From Dietzia alimentaria 72 (GTDB lineage Bacteria > Actinomycetota > Actinomycetes > Mycobacteriales > Mycobacteriaceae): a stretch of DNA of 64,000 nucleotides. The notes beneath the pieces were generated by a model. It ran no database searches, was not told the origin of the DNA, and saw nothing but the letters and a program-made list of their open reading frames with translations. Both the position numbers and the translations under genes were made by a program. The DNA is taken from contig NZ_AGFF01000023.1 of NCBI RefSeq assembly GCF_000226215.1, forward strand, positions 434,001 to 498,000, read 5' to 3'. Of this stretch, positions 8,838 to 19,755 are shown piece by piece (the stretch's first letter is position 1; every line of letters starts with the position of its first letter).

Positions 8838-9761
8838 TCAGCCCGCGTCCGGCTCGTCCCTGTCGCCCCTGAGGAAACGTTCGAACTCCGCGGCGATCGC
8901 GTCGCCGTCGATGAGCGGCATCGCGTCGCCGTCGGCCGCTCGTCCGCGGTCCGGTTCCGGATCCATATGGTCCACCCCGGACTCTTCATCCATCCGGTCC
9001 TCCAGTGACTGGATGTAGTCGCGCAGGTCCTCGTCCTCGCCGGCCGCGGCGTCGACCCGGTCCGCCCACGTGCGTGCCTGCACCCGCAGCGCGTCCATCG
9101 GTACCGGAACCCCGAGGTGCTCGCCCAGCCAGGACAGCATCGCCTCGGTGCCCCGGGGGTTGGGTGGCGAGGCCACGTAGTGAGGCACGCCCGCCCACAG
9201 GCTCAGGGCCGGCACGCCGGCCTCGGTGAGCAACTGTTGCAGCACGCCGGTCATCCCGGTCGGGCCCTGATAGTCCGAGGACTCGACGCCCATGCCAGCC
9301 ATACGTTCGCGACTGAACGCCGCGCCAGTGAGGGGGACGGGACGGGTGTGGGGCACGTCGGCCAGGTAAGCCCCGAGCATGACCACCTGAGTCACGCCCA
9401 GTGTGTCCACGAGATCCACGAACTCCGAGGCGAACCGTCGCCACTTCAGCGCCGGCTCCGGTCCGCGGACCAGGAGAACGTCGTTGGCCACCCCATCCGG
9501 TCGGCAGGCGGACACCACGATGCGTGGCCATTCCACCGAACGAGACACCCCACCGGAGTGGCGGACGATGGGCCGCTGATCCAGGTAGTCAAAGAAGTCG
9601 TCGCCGCCGATCTCCGCGATTTGTCGCGCCTCCCAGTTCAGCGACAGGTGCTCAATGGTGCCGGTCGCCACGTCCGCAGCGTCGTTCCAGCCCTCAAAGG
9701 CCACGATCATCACCGGGTTCTCCAGATCGAGAGGCCCGTCCGGACTCCATTCGACAGTCAT
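8838..9761 (-). CDS. PAC2 family protein (Rv2125-like)
   Basis: 307 aa, ATG start. Proteasome-assembly-chaperone-2-like fold: MIVAFEGWNDAADVA near residue 18, WRRFASEFVDLVDTLGV, and LSLWAGVPHYVA with PNPRGTEAML. The C-terminal ~70 residues are acidic and low-complexity. Actinobacterial PAC2-fold proteins sit beside metH; their role is not established, and the family name does not imply a proteasome here. Divergent from metH with a 49-bp gap holding both candidate -10 elements. Confidence 0.85.
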   Translation of the reverse strand: MTVEWSPDGPLDLENPVMIVAFEGWNDAADVATGTIEHLSLNWEARQIAEIGGDDFFDYLDQRPIVRHSGGVSRSVEWPRIVVSACRPDGVANDVLLVRGPEPALKWRRFASEFVDLVDTLGVTQVVMLGAYLADVPHTRPVPLTGAAFSRERMAGMGVESSDYQGPTGMTGVLQQLLTEAGVPALSLWAGVPHYVASPPNPRGTEAMLSWLGEHLGVPVPMDALRVQARTWADRVDAAAGEDEDLRDYIQSLEDRMDEESGVDHMDPEPDRGRAADGDAMPLIDGDAIAAEFERFLRGDRDEPDAG

Positions 9762-9767
9762 CAGTAC

Positions 9768-9773
9768 AGCCTA
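9768..9773 (-). promoter_or_regulatory. Candidate leaderless -10 element for the PAC2 gene
   Basis: TAGGCT on the minus strand, 6 bp before the ATG at 9761. Confidence 0.4.
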
Positions 9774-9798
9774 CGGACGTCCGATTTGGTTGCACCCA

Positions 9799-9804
9799 TA
9801 CACT
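9799..9804 (+). promoter_or_regulatory. Candidate leaderless -10 element for metH
   Basis: TACACT, 6 bp before the metH ATG at 9811. The 49-bp divergent gap leaves no room for a cobalamin riboswitch. Confidence 0.45.
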
Positions 9805-9810
9805 GGTCAC

Positions 9811-12800
9811 ATGTCTGTCGAATTTGACTCGCCCTTACTGGATGCCGCCCGCCAGCGGGTACTGATCGGTGATGGCGCGATGGGCACGATGTTGCAGGCG
9901 GTCGACCTCAGCGTGGACGAGGACTTCCTCGGCCTGGAGGGTTGCAACGAGATCCTCAATGCCACCCGGCCCGATGTCGTAGCAGAGATCCACCGCGCTT
10001 TCTTCGCTGCCGGCGCCGACCTGGTGGAGACCAATACCTTCGGTTGTAACCTGTCCAACCTCGGCGACTACGACATCGTCGACAGGATCGGCGAGCTCGC
10101 CGAGAAGGGCGCGGCCATCGCCAGGAAGGTCGCCGACGAGATGGGCCCGTCCGAGGACGGCACGCCGCGGATGGTGCTCGGATCGCTGGGGCCCGGCACC
10201 AAACTGCCCTCACTTGGTCAGACCACGTTCGAGGAAATGCGTTCCGCATACGCCCAGGCAGCCGAGGGACTGGCGCGCGGAGGTGCGGACGCGTACCTGA
10301 TCGAGACGAGCCAGGACCTGCTTCAGGTCAAAGCTGCAGTCCTCGGCTGCCAGGACGGGATGGCCGCTGCCGGGCGTCGGCTGCCGATAATCTCGCACGT
10401 CACCATCGAGACCACCGGCACCATGCTCCTGGGCTCGGATATCGGTGCGGCTCTGACCGCCCTGGAGCCCCTGGGCATCGACATGATCGGTCTCAACTGC
10501 GCGACGGGCCCGTCCGAGATGGTCGAGCATCTTCGCTACCTGTCTCAGCACGCCCGGATCCCCGTGTCCGTCATGCCGAACGCCGGGCTGCCGGAACTAG
10601 GCGAGCACGGCGCCGTCTACCCGCTCGGCGCCGATGCGTTCGGACCCCAGGTCGCGGACTTCGTCTCCGAGTTCGGCCTGTCCATGGTCGGTGGCTGCTG
10701 TGGCACCACTCCCGAGCACATCACCAAACTCAAGGCCGAGGTCGGGTCGCGTGACAAGGCCGAGCGCCGGGTCTCGCCTATCAACGCGGTGTCCTCGCTC
10801 TACACCTCCACCCCTCTGCGTGCCGATGCCGGGATAATCATGATCGGCGAACGAACCAACGCCAACGGCTCCAAGCGGTTCAGAGACGCGATGCTGGCCG
10901 CCGACTGGGAAGCCTGTATGGACATCGCCAAGGAGCAGATGCGGGACGGCGCCCAGATGGTCGATCTGTGCGTTGACTACGTCGGTCGCGACGGCGCCGG
11001 GGACATGGCCGAGCTCGCCGGCCGGTTCGCCACGGCATCCACTCTTCCGATCATGCTCGATTCCACGGAGCCGGAAGTCATCAAGGCCGGGCTCGAGCAC
11101 CTGGGTGGTCGCTGTGCGGTCAACTCGGTGAACTACGAGGACGGGGCCGGGCCGGATTCCCGGTTCCAGAAGATCATGCGGTTGGTCGCCGAGCACGGGC
11201 CGACCGTGGTCGCCCTGACCATTGACGAGGAGGGGCAGGCCCGCACAGCGGACCGCAAGGTCGAGATCGCCGAACGTCTCATCGCCGACCTCACCGGGAA
11301 CTGGGGTGTGCATGAGGACGACATCATCATCGACTGCCTCACGTTCCCCATTTCAACTGGCCAGGAGGAGGTACGCCGCGATGGCATCGAGACCATCGAG
11401 GCCATCCGCCGCTTGACCGAGAAGCACCCGAAACTCCACACCACTCTCGGGCTGTCCAACATCTCTTTCGGCCTCAACCCTGCCGCTCGGCAGGTGCTCA
11501 ACTCGGTGTTCCTGCACGAGTGCATCCAGGCCGGCCTGGATTCCGCGATCGCGCACAGCTCCAAGATCCTGCCGATGAGCAAGATCGACGACCGCCAGCG
11601 CGAGGTGGCCCTCGACCTGGTCTACGACCGACGTCGGGAAGGTTACGACCCACTCCAGGTCTTTATGGAGCTGTTCGAGGGCGTCTCCGCGGCCAGCGCC
11701 AAGGATGCCCGGGCCGCGGAGCTGGCGGCTATGCCGTTGATGGAGCGTCTCTCCGCCAGGATCGTCGACGGCGAGCGCAAGGGCCTCGAGGGGGATCTCG
11801 ACTCCGCGATGGCGGAAATTCCGCCGCTGGAGATCATTAACAAACACCTGCTGAACGGTATGAAGACTGTCGGCGAGCTGTTCGGTTCAGGTCAGATGCA
11901 GTTGCCGTTCGTCCTGCAGTCGGCCGAGACCATGAAAGCCGCCGTCGCGCATCTGGAACCCCACATGGAGGCCAGTGACGAGGACGGCAAGGGCCGGATC
12001 GTGCTGGCCACGGTCAAGGGCGATGTCCACGACATCGGAAAGAACCTGGTGGACATCATCTTGTCCAACAACGGCTACGACGTGGTGAACATCGGTATCA
12101 AACGGCCGATCTCGGACATCATCTCGGCCGCCCGCGAGCACAAGGCCGACGTGATCGGCATGTCGGGACTTCTGGTCAAGTCCACCGTCGTGATGAAGGA
12201 CAATTTGTCCGAGCTCAACACCGAGGGCATCGCGGACGAGTTCCCGGTCCTCCTGGGCGGCGCAGCCCTCACGCGGGCCTACGTCGAGGTCGACCTGGCC
12301 GGGATGTACCAGGGGGATGTCTTCTACGCACGCGATGCGTTCGAGGGCCTGCGTCTTATGGACGAGGTGATGACCTCCAAGCGCACAGGCGTACCGATGG
12401 CGGAGTCATCCGAGTCGGCTGCCAAGGCCGCCGAGCGTCGTGAACGGCGTGCGCGGAGCGAGCGGATCGCGGCCAAGCGGGCCGCGGAGGCTGATCCCGT
12501 CGTCGTCCCCGAGCGTTCCGATGTCGCTGCGGACCAGCCGATCGCGATCCCGCCGTTTTGGGGTACCCGGATCGCCAAGGGCATCCCGGTTGCCGACTAC
12601 GCCGGTCACCTCGACGAGCGTGCACTGTTCTTCGGCCAGTGGGGCTTGCGTGGCACCCGCGGCGGCGAGGGACCGGACTACGAAGAACTGGTGGCCACCG
12701 AGGGCCGGCCCCGCCTGCGCGACTGGATCAGCCGTCTGACCACCGAGGGCATCCTCTCTCACGCCGCAGTGGTCTATGGGTACTTCCCGGCATACTCGGT

Positions 12801-13371
12801 CGGCGATGAGATCTGGGTGCTGGCGGAACCGCGGCCCGACGCCGAGGTGCTGTACAAGATCCCGTTCCCGCGTCAGCAACGTTCGCGCTTTCTGTCCATC
12901 CCCGACTTCCTCGCCTCCAAGGAGCGATGTGAGGCCGAGGGCGTGGTGGACGTACTGCCGTTCCAGCTCGTGACCATGGGTACACCAATCGCCGACTTCG
13001 CCAACGAACTGTTCGCGGCGGACAACTACCGTGACTACCTCGAGGTCCACGGTATGTCGGTCCAGTTGACCGAGGCTCTCGCCGAATACTGGCACCGCCG
13101 TGTCCGAGACGAGTTGCGTCTGCCGGAGGGCGTGGTGTCGGACGAAGATCCCGACGCCATCCAGGAGTATTTCAACCTCAAGTACCGAGGAGCCCGCTAC
13201 AGCTTCGGTTACGGAGCCTGCCCGGACCTGGAGTCGCGAAAGATCGTCGTGGAGTTGCTACAGCCTGGTCGAATCGGAGTGGAACTGTCAGAGGAGCTTC
13301 AGCTTCATCCGGAGCAGTCCACGGACGCGTTCGTGCTGTATCACCCTGAAGCGAAGTACTTCAACGTCTGA
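9811..13371 (+). CDS. metH: Cobalamin-dependent methionine synthase
   Basis: 1186 aa, full length. Transfers a methyl group from 5-methyltetrahydrofolate via methylcobalamin to homocysteine. Domains in order: homocysteine methyltransferase (residues ~10-320, zinc ligands ending in GGCCGTTPEH), pterin-binding domain (~340-610, from MIGERTNANGSKRF), B12 cap and binding domain (~640-860, cobalt-ligand His in GDVHDIGKN), and C-terminal S-adenosylmethionine-dependent reactivation domain (~900-1186, with YFNLKYRGARYSFGYGACP). ATG at 9811 has a leaderless-type -10; an upstream extension would run antisense through the PAC2 gene. Confidence 0.97.
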   Translation: MSVEFDSPLLDAARQRVLIGDGAMGTMLQAVDLSVDEDFLGLEGCNEILNATRPDVVAEIHRAFFAAGADLVETNTFGCNLSNLGDYDIVDRIGELAEKGAAIARKVADEMGPSEDGTPRMVLGSLGPGTKLPSLGQTTFEEMRSAYAQAAEGLARGGADAYLIETSQDLLQVKAAVLGCQDGMAAAGRRLPIISHVTIETTGTMLLGSDIGAALTALEPLGIDMIGLNCATGPSEMVEHLRYLSQHARIPVSVMPNAGLPELGEHGAVYPLGADAFGPQVADFVSEFGLSMVGGCCGTTPEHITKLKAEVGSRDKAERRVSPINAVSSLYTSTPLRADAGIIMIGERTNANGSKRFRDAMLAADWEACMDIAKEQMRDGAQMVDLCVDYVGRDGAGDMAELAGRFATASTLPIMLDSTEPEVIKAGLEHLGGRCAVNSVNYEDGAGPDSRFQKIMRLVAEHGPTVVALTIDEEGQARTADRKVEIAERLIADLTGNWGVHEDDIIIDCLTFPISTGQEEVRRDGIETIEAIRRLTEKHPKLHTTLGLSNISFGLNPAARQVLNSVFLHECIQAGLDSAIAHSSKILPMSKIDDRQREVALDLVYDRRREGYDPLQVFMELFEGVSAASAKDARAAELAAMPLMERLSARIVDGERKGLEGDLDSAMAEIPPLEIINKHLLNGMKTVGELFGSGQMQLPFVLQSAETMKAAVAHLEPHMEASDEDGKGRIVLATVKGDVHDIGKNLVDIILSNNGYDVVNIGIKRPISDIISAAREHKADVIGMSGLLVKSTVVMKDNLSELNTEGIADEFPVLLGGAALTRAYVEVDLAGMYQGDVFYARDAFEGLRLMDEVMTSKRTGVPMAESSESAAKAAERRERRARSERIAAKRAAEADPVVVPERSDVAADQPIAIPPFWGTRIAKGIPVADYAGHLDERALFFGQWGLRGTRGGEGPDYEELVATEGRPRLRDWISRLTTEGILSHAAVVYGYFPAYSVGDEIWVLAEPRPDAEVLYKIPFPRQQRSRFLSIPDFLASKERCEAEGVVDVLPFQLVTMGTPIADFANELFAADNYRDYLEVHGMSVQLTEALAEYWHRRVRDELRLPEGVVSDEDPDAIQEYFNLKYRGARYSFGYGACPDLESRKIVVELLQPGRIGVELSEELQLHPEQSTDAFVLYHPEAKYFNV

Positions 13372-13407
13372 GTGGAGCGTGACGCGCCCTCCTCGACAGT
13401 TCCGCGT

Positions 13408-13435
13408 CGGGGGCCGGGTTCGCCCGGTACCCCCG
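13408..13435 (+). terminator. Hairpin after metH
   Basis: A GGGGGCCGGG / CCCGGTACCCCC stem with a TTCG tetraloop and a two-base bulge, 36 bp past the metH stop. No T-run follows. Plausible intrinsic or attenuating structure between metH and the HAD gene. Confidence 0.4.
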
Positions 13436-13464
13436 CGTGAGAGTCTTCGGGTAGACAGTAGGCC

Positions 13465-14181
13465 GTGACCAGCATTTCGAATGACATCACACCCGCTGCC
13501 GTCTGCCTAGACATGGACGGCACACTCGTTGACACCGAACGCCTCTGGGATGTGGCCGTGTACGAGCTCGCCGAGCACATGGGTCGTCCGCTTGACGAGA
13601 CGACCCGTGAGCGAACGCTCGGCAACTCTCTCCACGGGTTCTTTGAGATCTTGGCCGAATACACCGGTCACCCGATCGAGGGGGAGGAGTTCGATCGCCT
13701 GGCACATATGCTCAACTCCCGTGTCACGGAACTCATGCGCACCGATATGCAGTGGCGCCCCGGAGCGGAGGAGCTCCTGGAGAACATCGCAGCCACCGGC
13801 ACGCCGGTGGCGTTGGTCACCAACACGACGGCGGATGTGGCCGTGGTGCCGCTGGAGTTCATCAGCCGCTCGCGCTTCGACGTAGTGGTGACGGGCTGCA
13901 TGGTGACCAACGCCAAACCTGCCCCGGACCCGTATCTGCTGGCCTGTGCTCAGCTCGGGGTCGATCCGACCGCCGCAGTCGCCGTGGAGGATTCTGTCAC
14001 CGGTGCCACCGCAGCCGTGGCCGCGGGATGCCGGGTGCTCTACGTGCCCTCGACCGACGGCCAACCCGATGTAGCTGGCGCCCACACGTACCCGAGTTTG
14101 TTGGGCGTCAACACAGCCGGACTCCACGCCCTCACCTCCGGCGACCCCGTGGGAGCCGCTGTGGGAGAATCGGGCGCGTGA
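13465..14181 (+). CDS. HAD-superfamily hydrolase, subfamily IA (phosphatase)
   Basis: 238 aa from GTG. HAD motif [10 protein letters not shown] near residues 15-23 with the nucleophile Asp; motif II in LVTNTTADV; Lys of motif III in [11 protein letters not shown]; motif [15 protein letters not shown]. The helical cap between motifs I and II marks the beta-phosphoglucomutase/phosphoglycolate-phosphatase-like group. No Shine-Dalgarno; TAGACA lies 7 bp upstream. Its stop overlaps the hisE GTG by 2 bp, so it is probably cotranscribed with hisE; a small-metabolite phosphatase role is inferred. Confidence 0.85.
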   Translation: MTSISNDITPAAVCLDMDGTLVDTERLWDVAVYELAEHMGRPLDETTRERTLGNSLHGFFEILAEYTGHPIEGEEFDRLAHMLNSRVTELMRTDMQWRPGAEELLENIAATGTPVALVTNTTADVAVVPLEFISRSRFDVVVTGCMVTNAKPAPDPYLLACAQLGVDPTAAVAVEDSVTGATAAVAAGCRVLYVPSTDGQPDVAGAHTYPSLLGVNTAGLHALTSGDPVGAAVGESGA

Positions 14182-14441
14182 AGACCTTCGATTCGCTGTT
14201 CGCCGAGTTGTCCGACCGCATCGCCACACGCCCAGAGGGGTCCGGCACCGTCGCCGCCTTCGATCAGGGAGTGCACCACCTCGGCAAGAAGGTCATCGAA
14301 GAAGCTGGCGAGGTGTGGATAGCCGCCGAGTACCAGTCCGATGAGGAGCTCGCCGAGGAGATTTCCCAGCTCATGTACTGGACCCAGGTCATGATGCTCA
14401 AGCGCGGCCTCGGTCTCGACGACGTCTACAAGCACTTGTAA
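14178..14441 (+). CDS. hisE: Phosphoribosyl-ATP pyrophosphatase
   Basis: 87 aa, GTG start in a GTGA overlap with the HAD gene. Second step of histidine synthesis: hydrolyses phosphoribosyl-ATP to phosphoribosyl-AMP. All-alpha MazG-like fold with the metal-binding EEAGEVWIA motif (residues ~41-49) and the second acidic cluster [11 protein letters not shown]. Stand-alone HisE as in other actinobacteria, followed 53 bp later by hisG. Confidence 0.95.
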   Translation: MKTFDSLFAELSDRIATRPEGSGTVAAFDQGVHHLGKKVIEEAGEVWIAAEYQSDEELAEEISQLMYWTQVMMLKRGLGLDDVYKHL

Positions 14442-14494
14442 AGCGCCACTCATCGTCTGCACGCCACGCACCCCCTGACCCCGGAGTAGCCATA

Positions 14495-15346
14495 ATGCTG
14501 CGAGTCGCAGTGCCCAATAAGGGCGCCCTGTCCGAGTCCGCCTCTGAGATGCTCGAAGAGGCCGGGTACCGCCGTCGACCGGAGGGGAGCAAGGACCTCT
14601 CGTTGATCGACCGCGAGAACGACGTCGAGTTTTTCTTCCTGCGGCCCAAGGACATCGCGGTGTACGTCGGGTCGGGGCGCCTCGAGCTCGGAATCACGGG
14701 CCGCGACCTGAGCACCGATTCAATGGCCGAGGTTGACGAACTGCTCGAGCTGGGCTTCGGGCGGTCGACGTTCCGCTACGCGGGCCCCATCGGCGAGGGT
14801 TGGACCACCGATCGACTCGCCGGTGCCCGGATTGCTACCTCGTACCCGAACATTGTCCGTCGTGACCTGCAGGAGCGCGGCATCGAGGCGGAAGTCATCC
14901 GTCTGGACGGGGCCGTGGAGATTTCCATCCAACTGGGCGTGGCCGACTGCATCGCCGATGTCGTGGGCTCGGGACGGACCTTGAAGCTGCACGAACTCGA
15001 GGCGTTCGGTGATGTGCTGTGCGACTCATCGGGGGTCTTGATCTCCCGTGCGGACGCGGAGGTCACCTCGGCGATGTCCCAGATGCGGGCGCGGTTGCAG
15101 GGTGTCGTGTTTGCTCAGCAGTACATGATGCTGGACTACAACTGCCCCCGGGAACTCCTGGATGACGTCTCGTCCATCACTCCCGGACTCGAATCGCCCA
15201 CGGTGTCTCCGATGGCCGACCCGGCGTGGATCGCGGTCCGCTCGATGGTGCCGCGCAAGCGGGTCAACTCGATCATGGATCGGTTGGCCGCCGCCGGGGC
15301 GAAGTCGATCATAGCGACCGACATCCGCTCCTGCCGCATGGGCTGA
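14495..15346 (+). CDS. hisG: ATP phosphoribosyltransferase (long, self-regulated form)
   Basis: 283 aa. Catalyses the first committed step of histidine synthesis (ATP + PRPP). The N-terminal catalytic domain begins [13 protein letters not shown], contains LGITGRDL and ends with the PRPP-binding segment [12 protein letters not shown]. The C-terminal ~70 residues ([20 protein letters not shown]...) form the ACT-like histidine feedback domain, so HisZ is not needed. GGAG lies 8 bp before the ATG. Confidence 0.96.
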   Translation: MLRVAVPNKGALSESASEMLEEAGYRRRPEGSKDLSLIDRENDVEFFFLRPKDIAVYVGSGRLELGITGRDLSTDSMAEVDELLELGFGRSTFRYAGPIGEGWTTDRLAGARIATSYPNIVRRDLQERGIEAEVIRLDGAVEISIQLGVADCIADVVGSGRTLKLHELEAFGDVLCDSSGVLISRADAEVTSAMSQMRARLQGVVFAQQYMMLDYNCPRELLDDVSSITPGLESPTVSPMADPAWIAVRSMVPRKRVNSIMDRLAAAGAKSIIATDIRSCRMG

Positions 15347-15366
15347 GCCCGCTAGGCCCCTTCTGC

Positions 15367-16130
15367 TCAGGCACGCTCGATGAGCAGGGCCTGCAAGGTG
15401 TGACCGATCGCACCGACTTCGTCGTAGATCGTCCCTGAGGTCGCACCGACCCCGTCGGGGCCGATCGAGGCGTCGGCCGTGATGCCGATCCACTCGCTGA
15501 CCGGCCGTCGGTGCAGATGTGTCACCAAGTCGGTGTTCAGGAATCGCCACTGCGTCGGGTCCAGCACCGCGCCGATCCCGTTGGCGATGTCGGCCACGGA
15601 CATGACCTGCTCAACCGGCGTCATGGTCTCCCCGGCCACGAGTGGGAGCTTGGGCCGCGCCCATACCGCGCCGTCCTCGGCGCCGCGGAGCTCGAGGGAG
15701 TCGATGTAGCCGCTGGTCCATGTATCAGAGAACGCGCTGTCGTAATCCGTCGTGGGGAGCCGCCTCGGCTCATCGGCCGACTGTTCGACTTCGGAGGAAT
15801 CCCCGATCGCCATCCGCCAGGCGCTCGCCCGTGCGACCACCCTGCCGCCGGCCTCGAGTTCCGATTCGAGTAGCTGGATTCGACGGCCCGGGCGGACGAC
15901 GCGAGCGCGGGTGCGCAGTTCTCCGAGTGGCACGGCACCGAGAAGGTCAACAGCGACCCGGGCGATTCGGGTGTCCTCGGTTCTTTCCAATCGGTCCATA
16001 GCCCGAGCGAGGATCGCGGACGGAGGCGCACCGTGCTGGAGGTTCGGGCCCCACGCGCTCACGGTGTGCTGCGTCGCTCTGAAGACCTCCCAGCCGTCAT
16101 CCGTGCCCAGCGGCTCGAAGTAGGCCTCCG

Positions 16131-16134
<4 letters not shown>
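15367..16134 (-). CDS. Acyl-CoA thioesterase-like protein (TesB-like hotdog), copy 1
   Basis: 255 aa from ATG with AAGGAG 7 bp upstream. Two hotdog halves are visible: an N-terminal one (HGAPPSAILARAM...RVAVDLLGAVPLGELR) and a C-terminal one (VADIANGIGAVL...NTDLVTHLHRRPVSEWIG), the architecture of the actinobacterial thioesterase-superfamily proteins. The ATG overlaps the stop of the RecB-like gene (ATGA), so the two are coupled. A second protein of exactly the same length and similar plan lies at 51696-52463. Substrate presumed to be an acyl-CoA; not shown by sequence. Confidence 0.75.
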
Positions 16135-17966
<1,832 letters not shown>

Positions 17967-17981
17967 GCCCCCGCGCCCCCG

Positions 17982-18005
17982 CCCCACCGCGGCGATAAGG
18001 TGGGG
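17982..18005 (+). terminator. Weak hairpin between trmI and arc
   Basis: 7-bp stem CCCCACC / GGTGGGG with a 10-nt loop, 15 bp after the trmI stop, no T-run. It may separate trmI from the Pup cluster. Confidence 0.3.
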
Positions 18006-18054
18006 GTGACGACGACGAGGTGACTCGTCGGCGAACAGAAGGGCAGGTGATCGC

Positions 18055-19755
18055 GTGACCGAGGGACGTTCCCCGGCGGGACAGGGTGACGAGAGGGTCG
18101 CGATCGACCGGGCCGAGCTCGCGCGGATGCGTGAAGCCGTCGATGCGGGAGCCCGTTCGGATCGCGAGAAGTCGGTCAAGATCGACGCGTTGGGTGCACG
18201 CAATGTCAGGCTCGCGGAGCTCCTCAAGGACTCCCGCGACCAGCTCGAGGCGCTCAAGGGCGAGGTCGAGCGGCTGGGTACGCCGCCCAACACCTACGGC
18301 GTGGTGCTCTCGACGCCCACCGAAGCCGGCACCGCGGAGGTCATGGCGGCGGGTCGGCGTATGCGGCTCACGCTCGCCCCGGGTGTCGATCCGAGCGGCC
18401 TGACCGCCGGTGTCTCGGTGCGACTCAACGAGGCGATGACGGTCGTCGAGACCTCGGCGGACCTGCCCGTCACCGGTGTCACCGCGATGTTCCGCGACGT
18501 CCTGGCAGATGGTGTCCGGGCGCGCGTGGTGATGGGCAACGACGAGGAACAGATCGTCCACCTGGCCGTGGGCCTCCGCGGCGGCCGGACATCCGACCAT
18601 TCGGCGCCCGTGCGTCCGGGGGATGCGGTGCTGGTGGACCCGAAAGCCGCCGTCGCCTTTGAGGTCGTGCCAAAGGCCGAGGTCGACGAGCTCCTCCTCG
18701 AGGAGATCCCCATGGTCGAGTTCGCCGATATCGGCGGTCTTGGCCCGCAGATCGAGCAGATCCGGGATGCGATCGAGTTACCGTTCGTCCATCACGACCT
18801 GTACCGCGAGTTCCACCTGGCTCCGCCTAAGGGCGTCCTTCTCTACGGCCCGCCTGGTTGCGGCAAGACCTTGATCGCCAAGGCAGTGGCGAATTCCCTG
18901 GCGGAGGCATCCGCCCGCAACCGCGGCCACGACGTGTCGGAGGGCCGGTTCCCTAATTCGTACTTCTTGTCGATCAAGGGCCCGGAGTTGCTCAACAAGT
19001 ACGTCGGCGAGACCGAACGGCATATCCGGTCGATCTTCGAGCGCGCGCGGGAGAAGGCGACCGAGGGCAACCCGGTGATCGTGTTCTTCGACGAGATGGA
19101 CTCGATCTTCCGGACCCGCGGTTCAGGAGTGTCCTCGGACATGGAGACGACCATTGTCCCGCAGCTGCTGGCGGAGATCGACGGCGTGGAGGATCTCCGC
19201 AACGTCATCGTGATCGGTGCGTCCAACCGCGAAGACATGATAGATCCGGCCATCTTGCGCCCCGGCCGACTAGATCTGAAGATCCGCATCGACCGGCCCG
19301 ACCGCGACGCGGCGGCCGACATCCTGACCAAGTACATCACCCCGGACCTGCGTTTCGATCCGGCTGAAATCGGTACCACTGATCCCGACGAGCACGTGAA
19401 CGGACTGATCGACCAAATAGTCGACCGGCTCTACACCCGTGACGAATCCACGACCTACGTTCACCTCGTCTACGCCTCCGGGCGCAGATCGTCGCTGTAC
19501 CTGGCGGACCTGACATCGGGTGCGATGCTGCGAAACATTGTGGATCGGGCCAAGAAGCTCGCCATCAAGGACATCGTCCACGGCACGGGCAGCGGATTGA
19601 CCACGGACGATTTCCTCGACGCGGTCGACGCCGAGTTCGCCGAGAACACGGACCTGCCCAACACCTCCAATCCGCAGGAGTGGGCGCGGCTGACGGGCGT
19701 GCGCGGTGAACGTGTCGTCGAGGTTTCCGTCCCGAACCGTGAGGAACAGCAGTGA
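18055..19755 (+). CDS. arc: AAA+ ATPase forming ring-shaped complexes (ARC/Mpa), Pup-dependent unfoldase
   Basis: 566 aa, GTG start. Hexameric AAA+ ATPase that recognises Pup via its N-terminal coiled coil (residues ~15-75) and unfolds pupylated proteins. OB-type interdomain follows (~80-230), then the AAA module: Walker A GPPGCGKT near residue 265, Walker B VIVFFDEMDSIF near 343, sensor IGASNRED and arginine-finger region RPGRLDLKI. M. tuberculosis Mpa ends in a GQYL tail that docks into the 20S proteasome; this protein ends NREEQQ and has no such tail. Together with the missing prcBA genes this suggests an ARC working without a proteasome, as in Corynebacterium. Stop overlaps dop. Confidence 0.95.
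   Translation: MTEGRSPAGQGDERVAIDRAELARMREAVDAGARSDREKSVKIDALGARNVRLAELLKDSRDQLEALKGEVERLGTPPNTYGVVLSTPTEAGTAEVMAAGRRMRLTLAPGVDPSGLTAGVSVRLNEAMTVVETSADLPVTGVTAMFRDVLADGVRARVVMGNDEEQIVHLAVGLRGGRTSDHSAPVRPGDAVLVDPKAAVAFEVVPKAEVDELLLEEIPMVEFADIGGLGPQIEQIRDAIELPFVHHDLYREFHLAPPKGVLLYGPPGCGKTLIAKAVANSLAEASARNRGHDVSEGRFPNSYFLSIKGPELLNKYVGETERHIRSIFERAREKATEGNPVIVFFDEMDSIFRTRGSGVSSDMETTIVPQLLAEIDGVEDLRNVIVIGASNREDMIDPAILRPGRLDLKIRIDRPDRDAAADILTKYITPDLRFDPAEIGTTDPDEHVNGLIDQIVDRLYTRDESTTYVHLVYASGRRSSLYLADLTSGAMLRNIVDRAKKLAIKDIVHGTGSGLTTDDFLDAVDAEFAENTDLPNTSNPQEWARLTGVRGERVVEVSVPNREEQQ

Noticed and set aside
8838-9761. PAC2 protein as evidence of a proteasome
   Set aside because: The family name comes from a eukaryotic chaperone fold; actinobacterial members occur regardless, and no proteasome subunit is in the window.
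9762-9810. Cobalamin riboswitch upstream of metH
   Set aside because: The intergenic gap is only 49 bp and metH appears leaderless, so there is no room for the ~200-nt fold.
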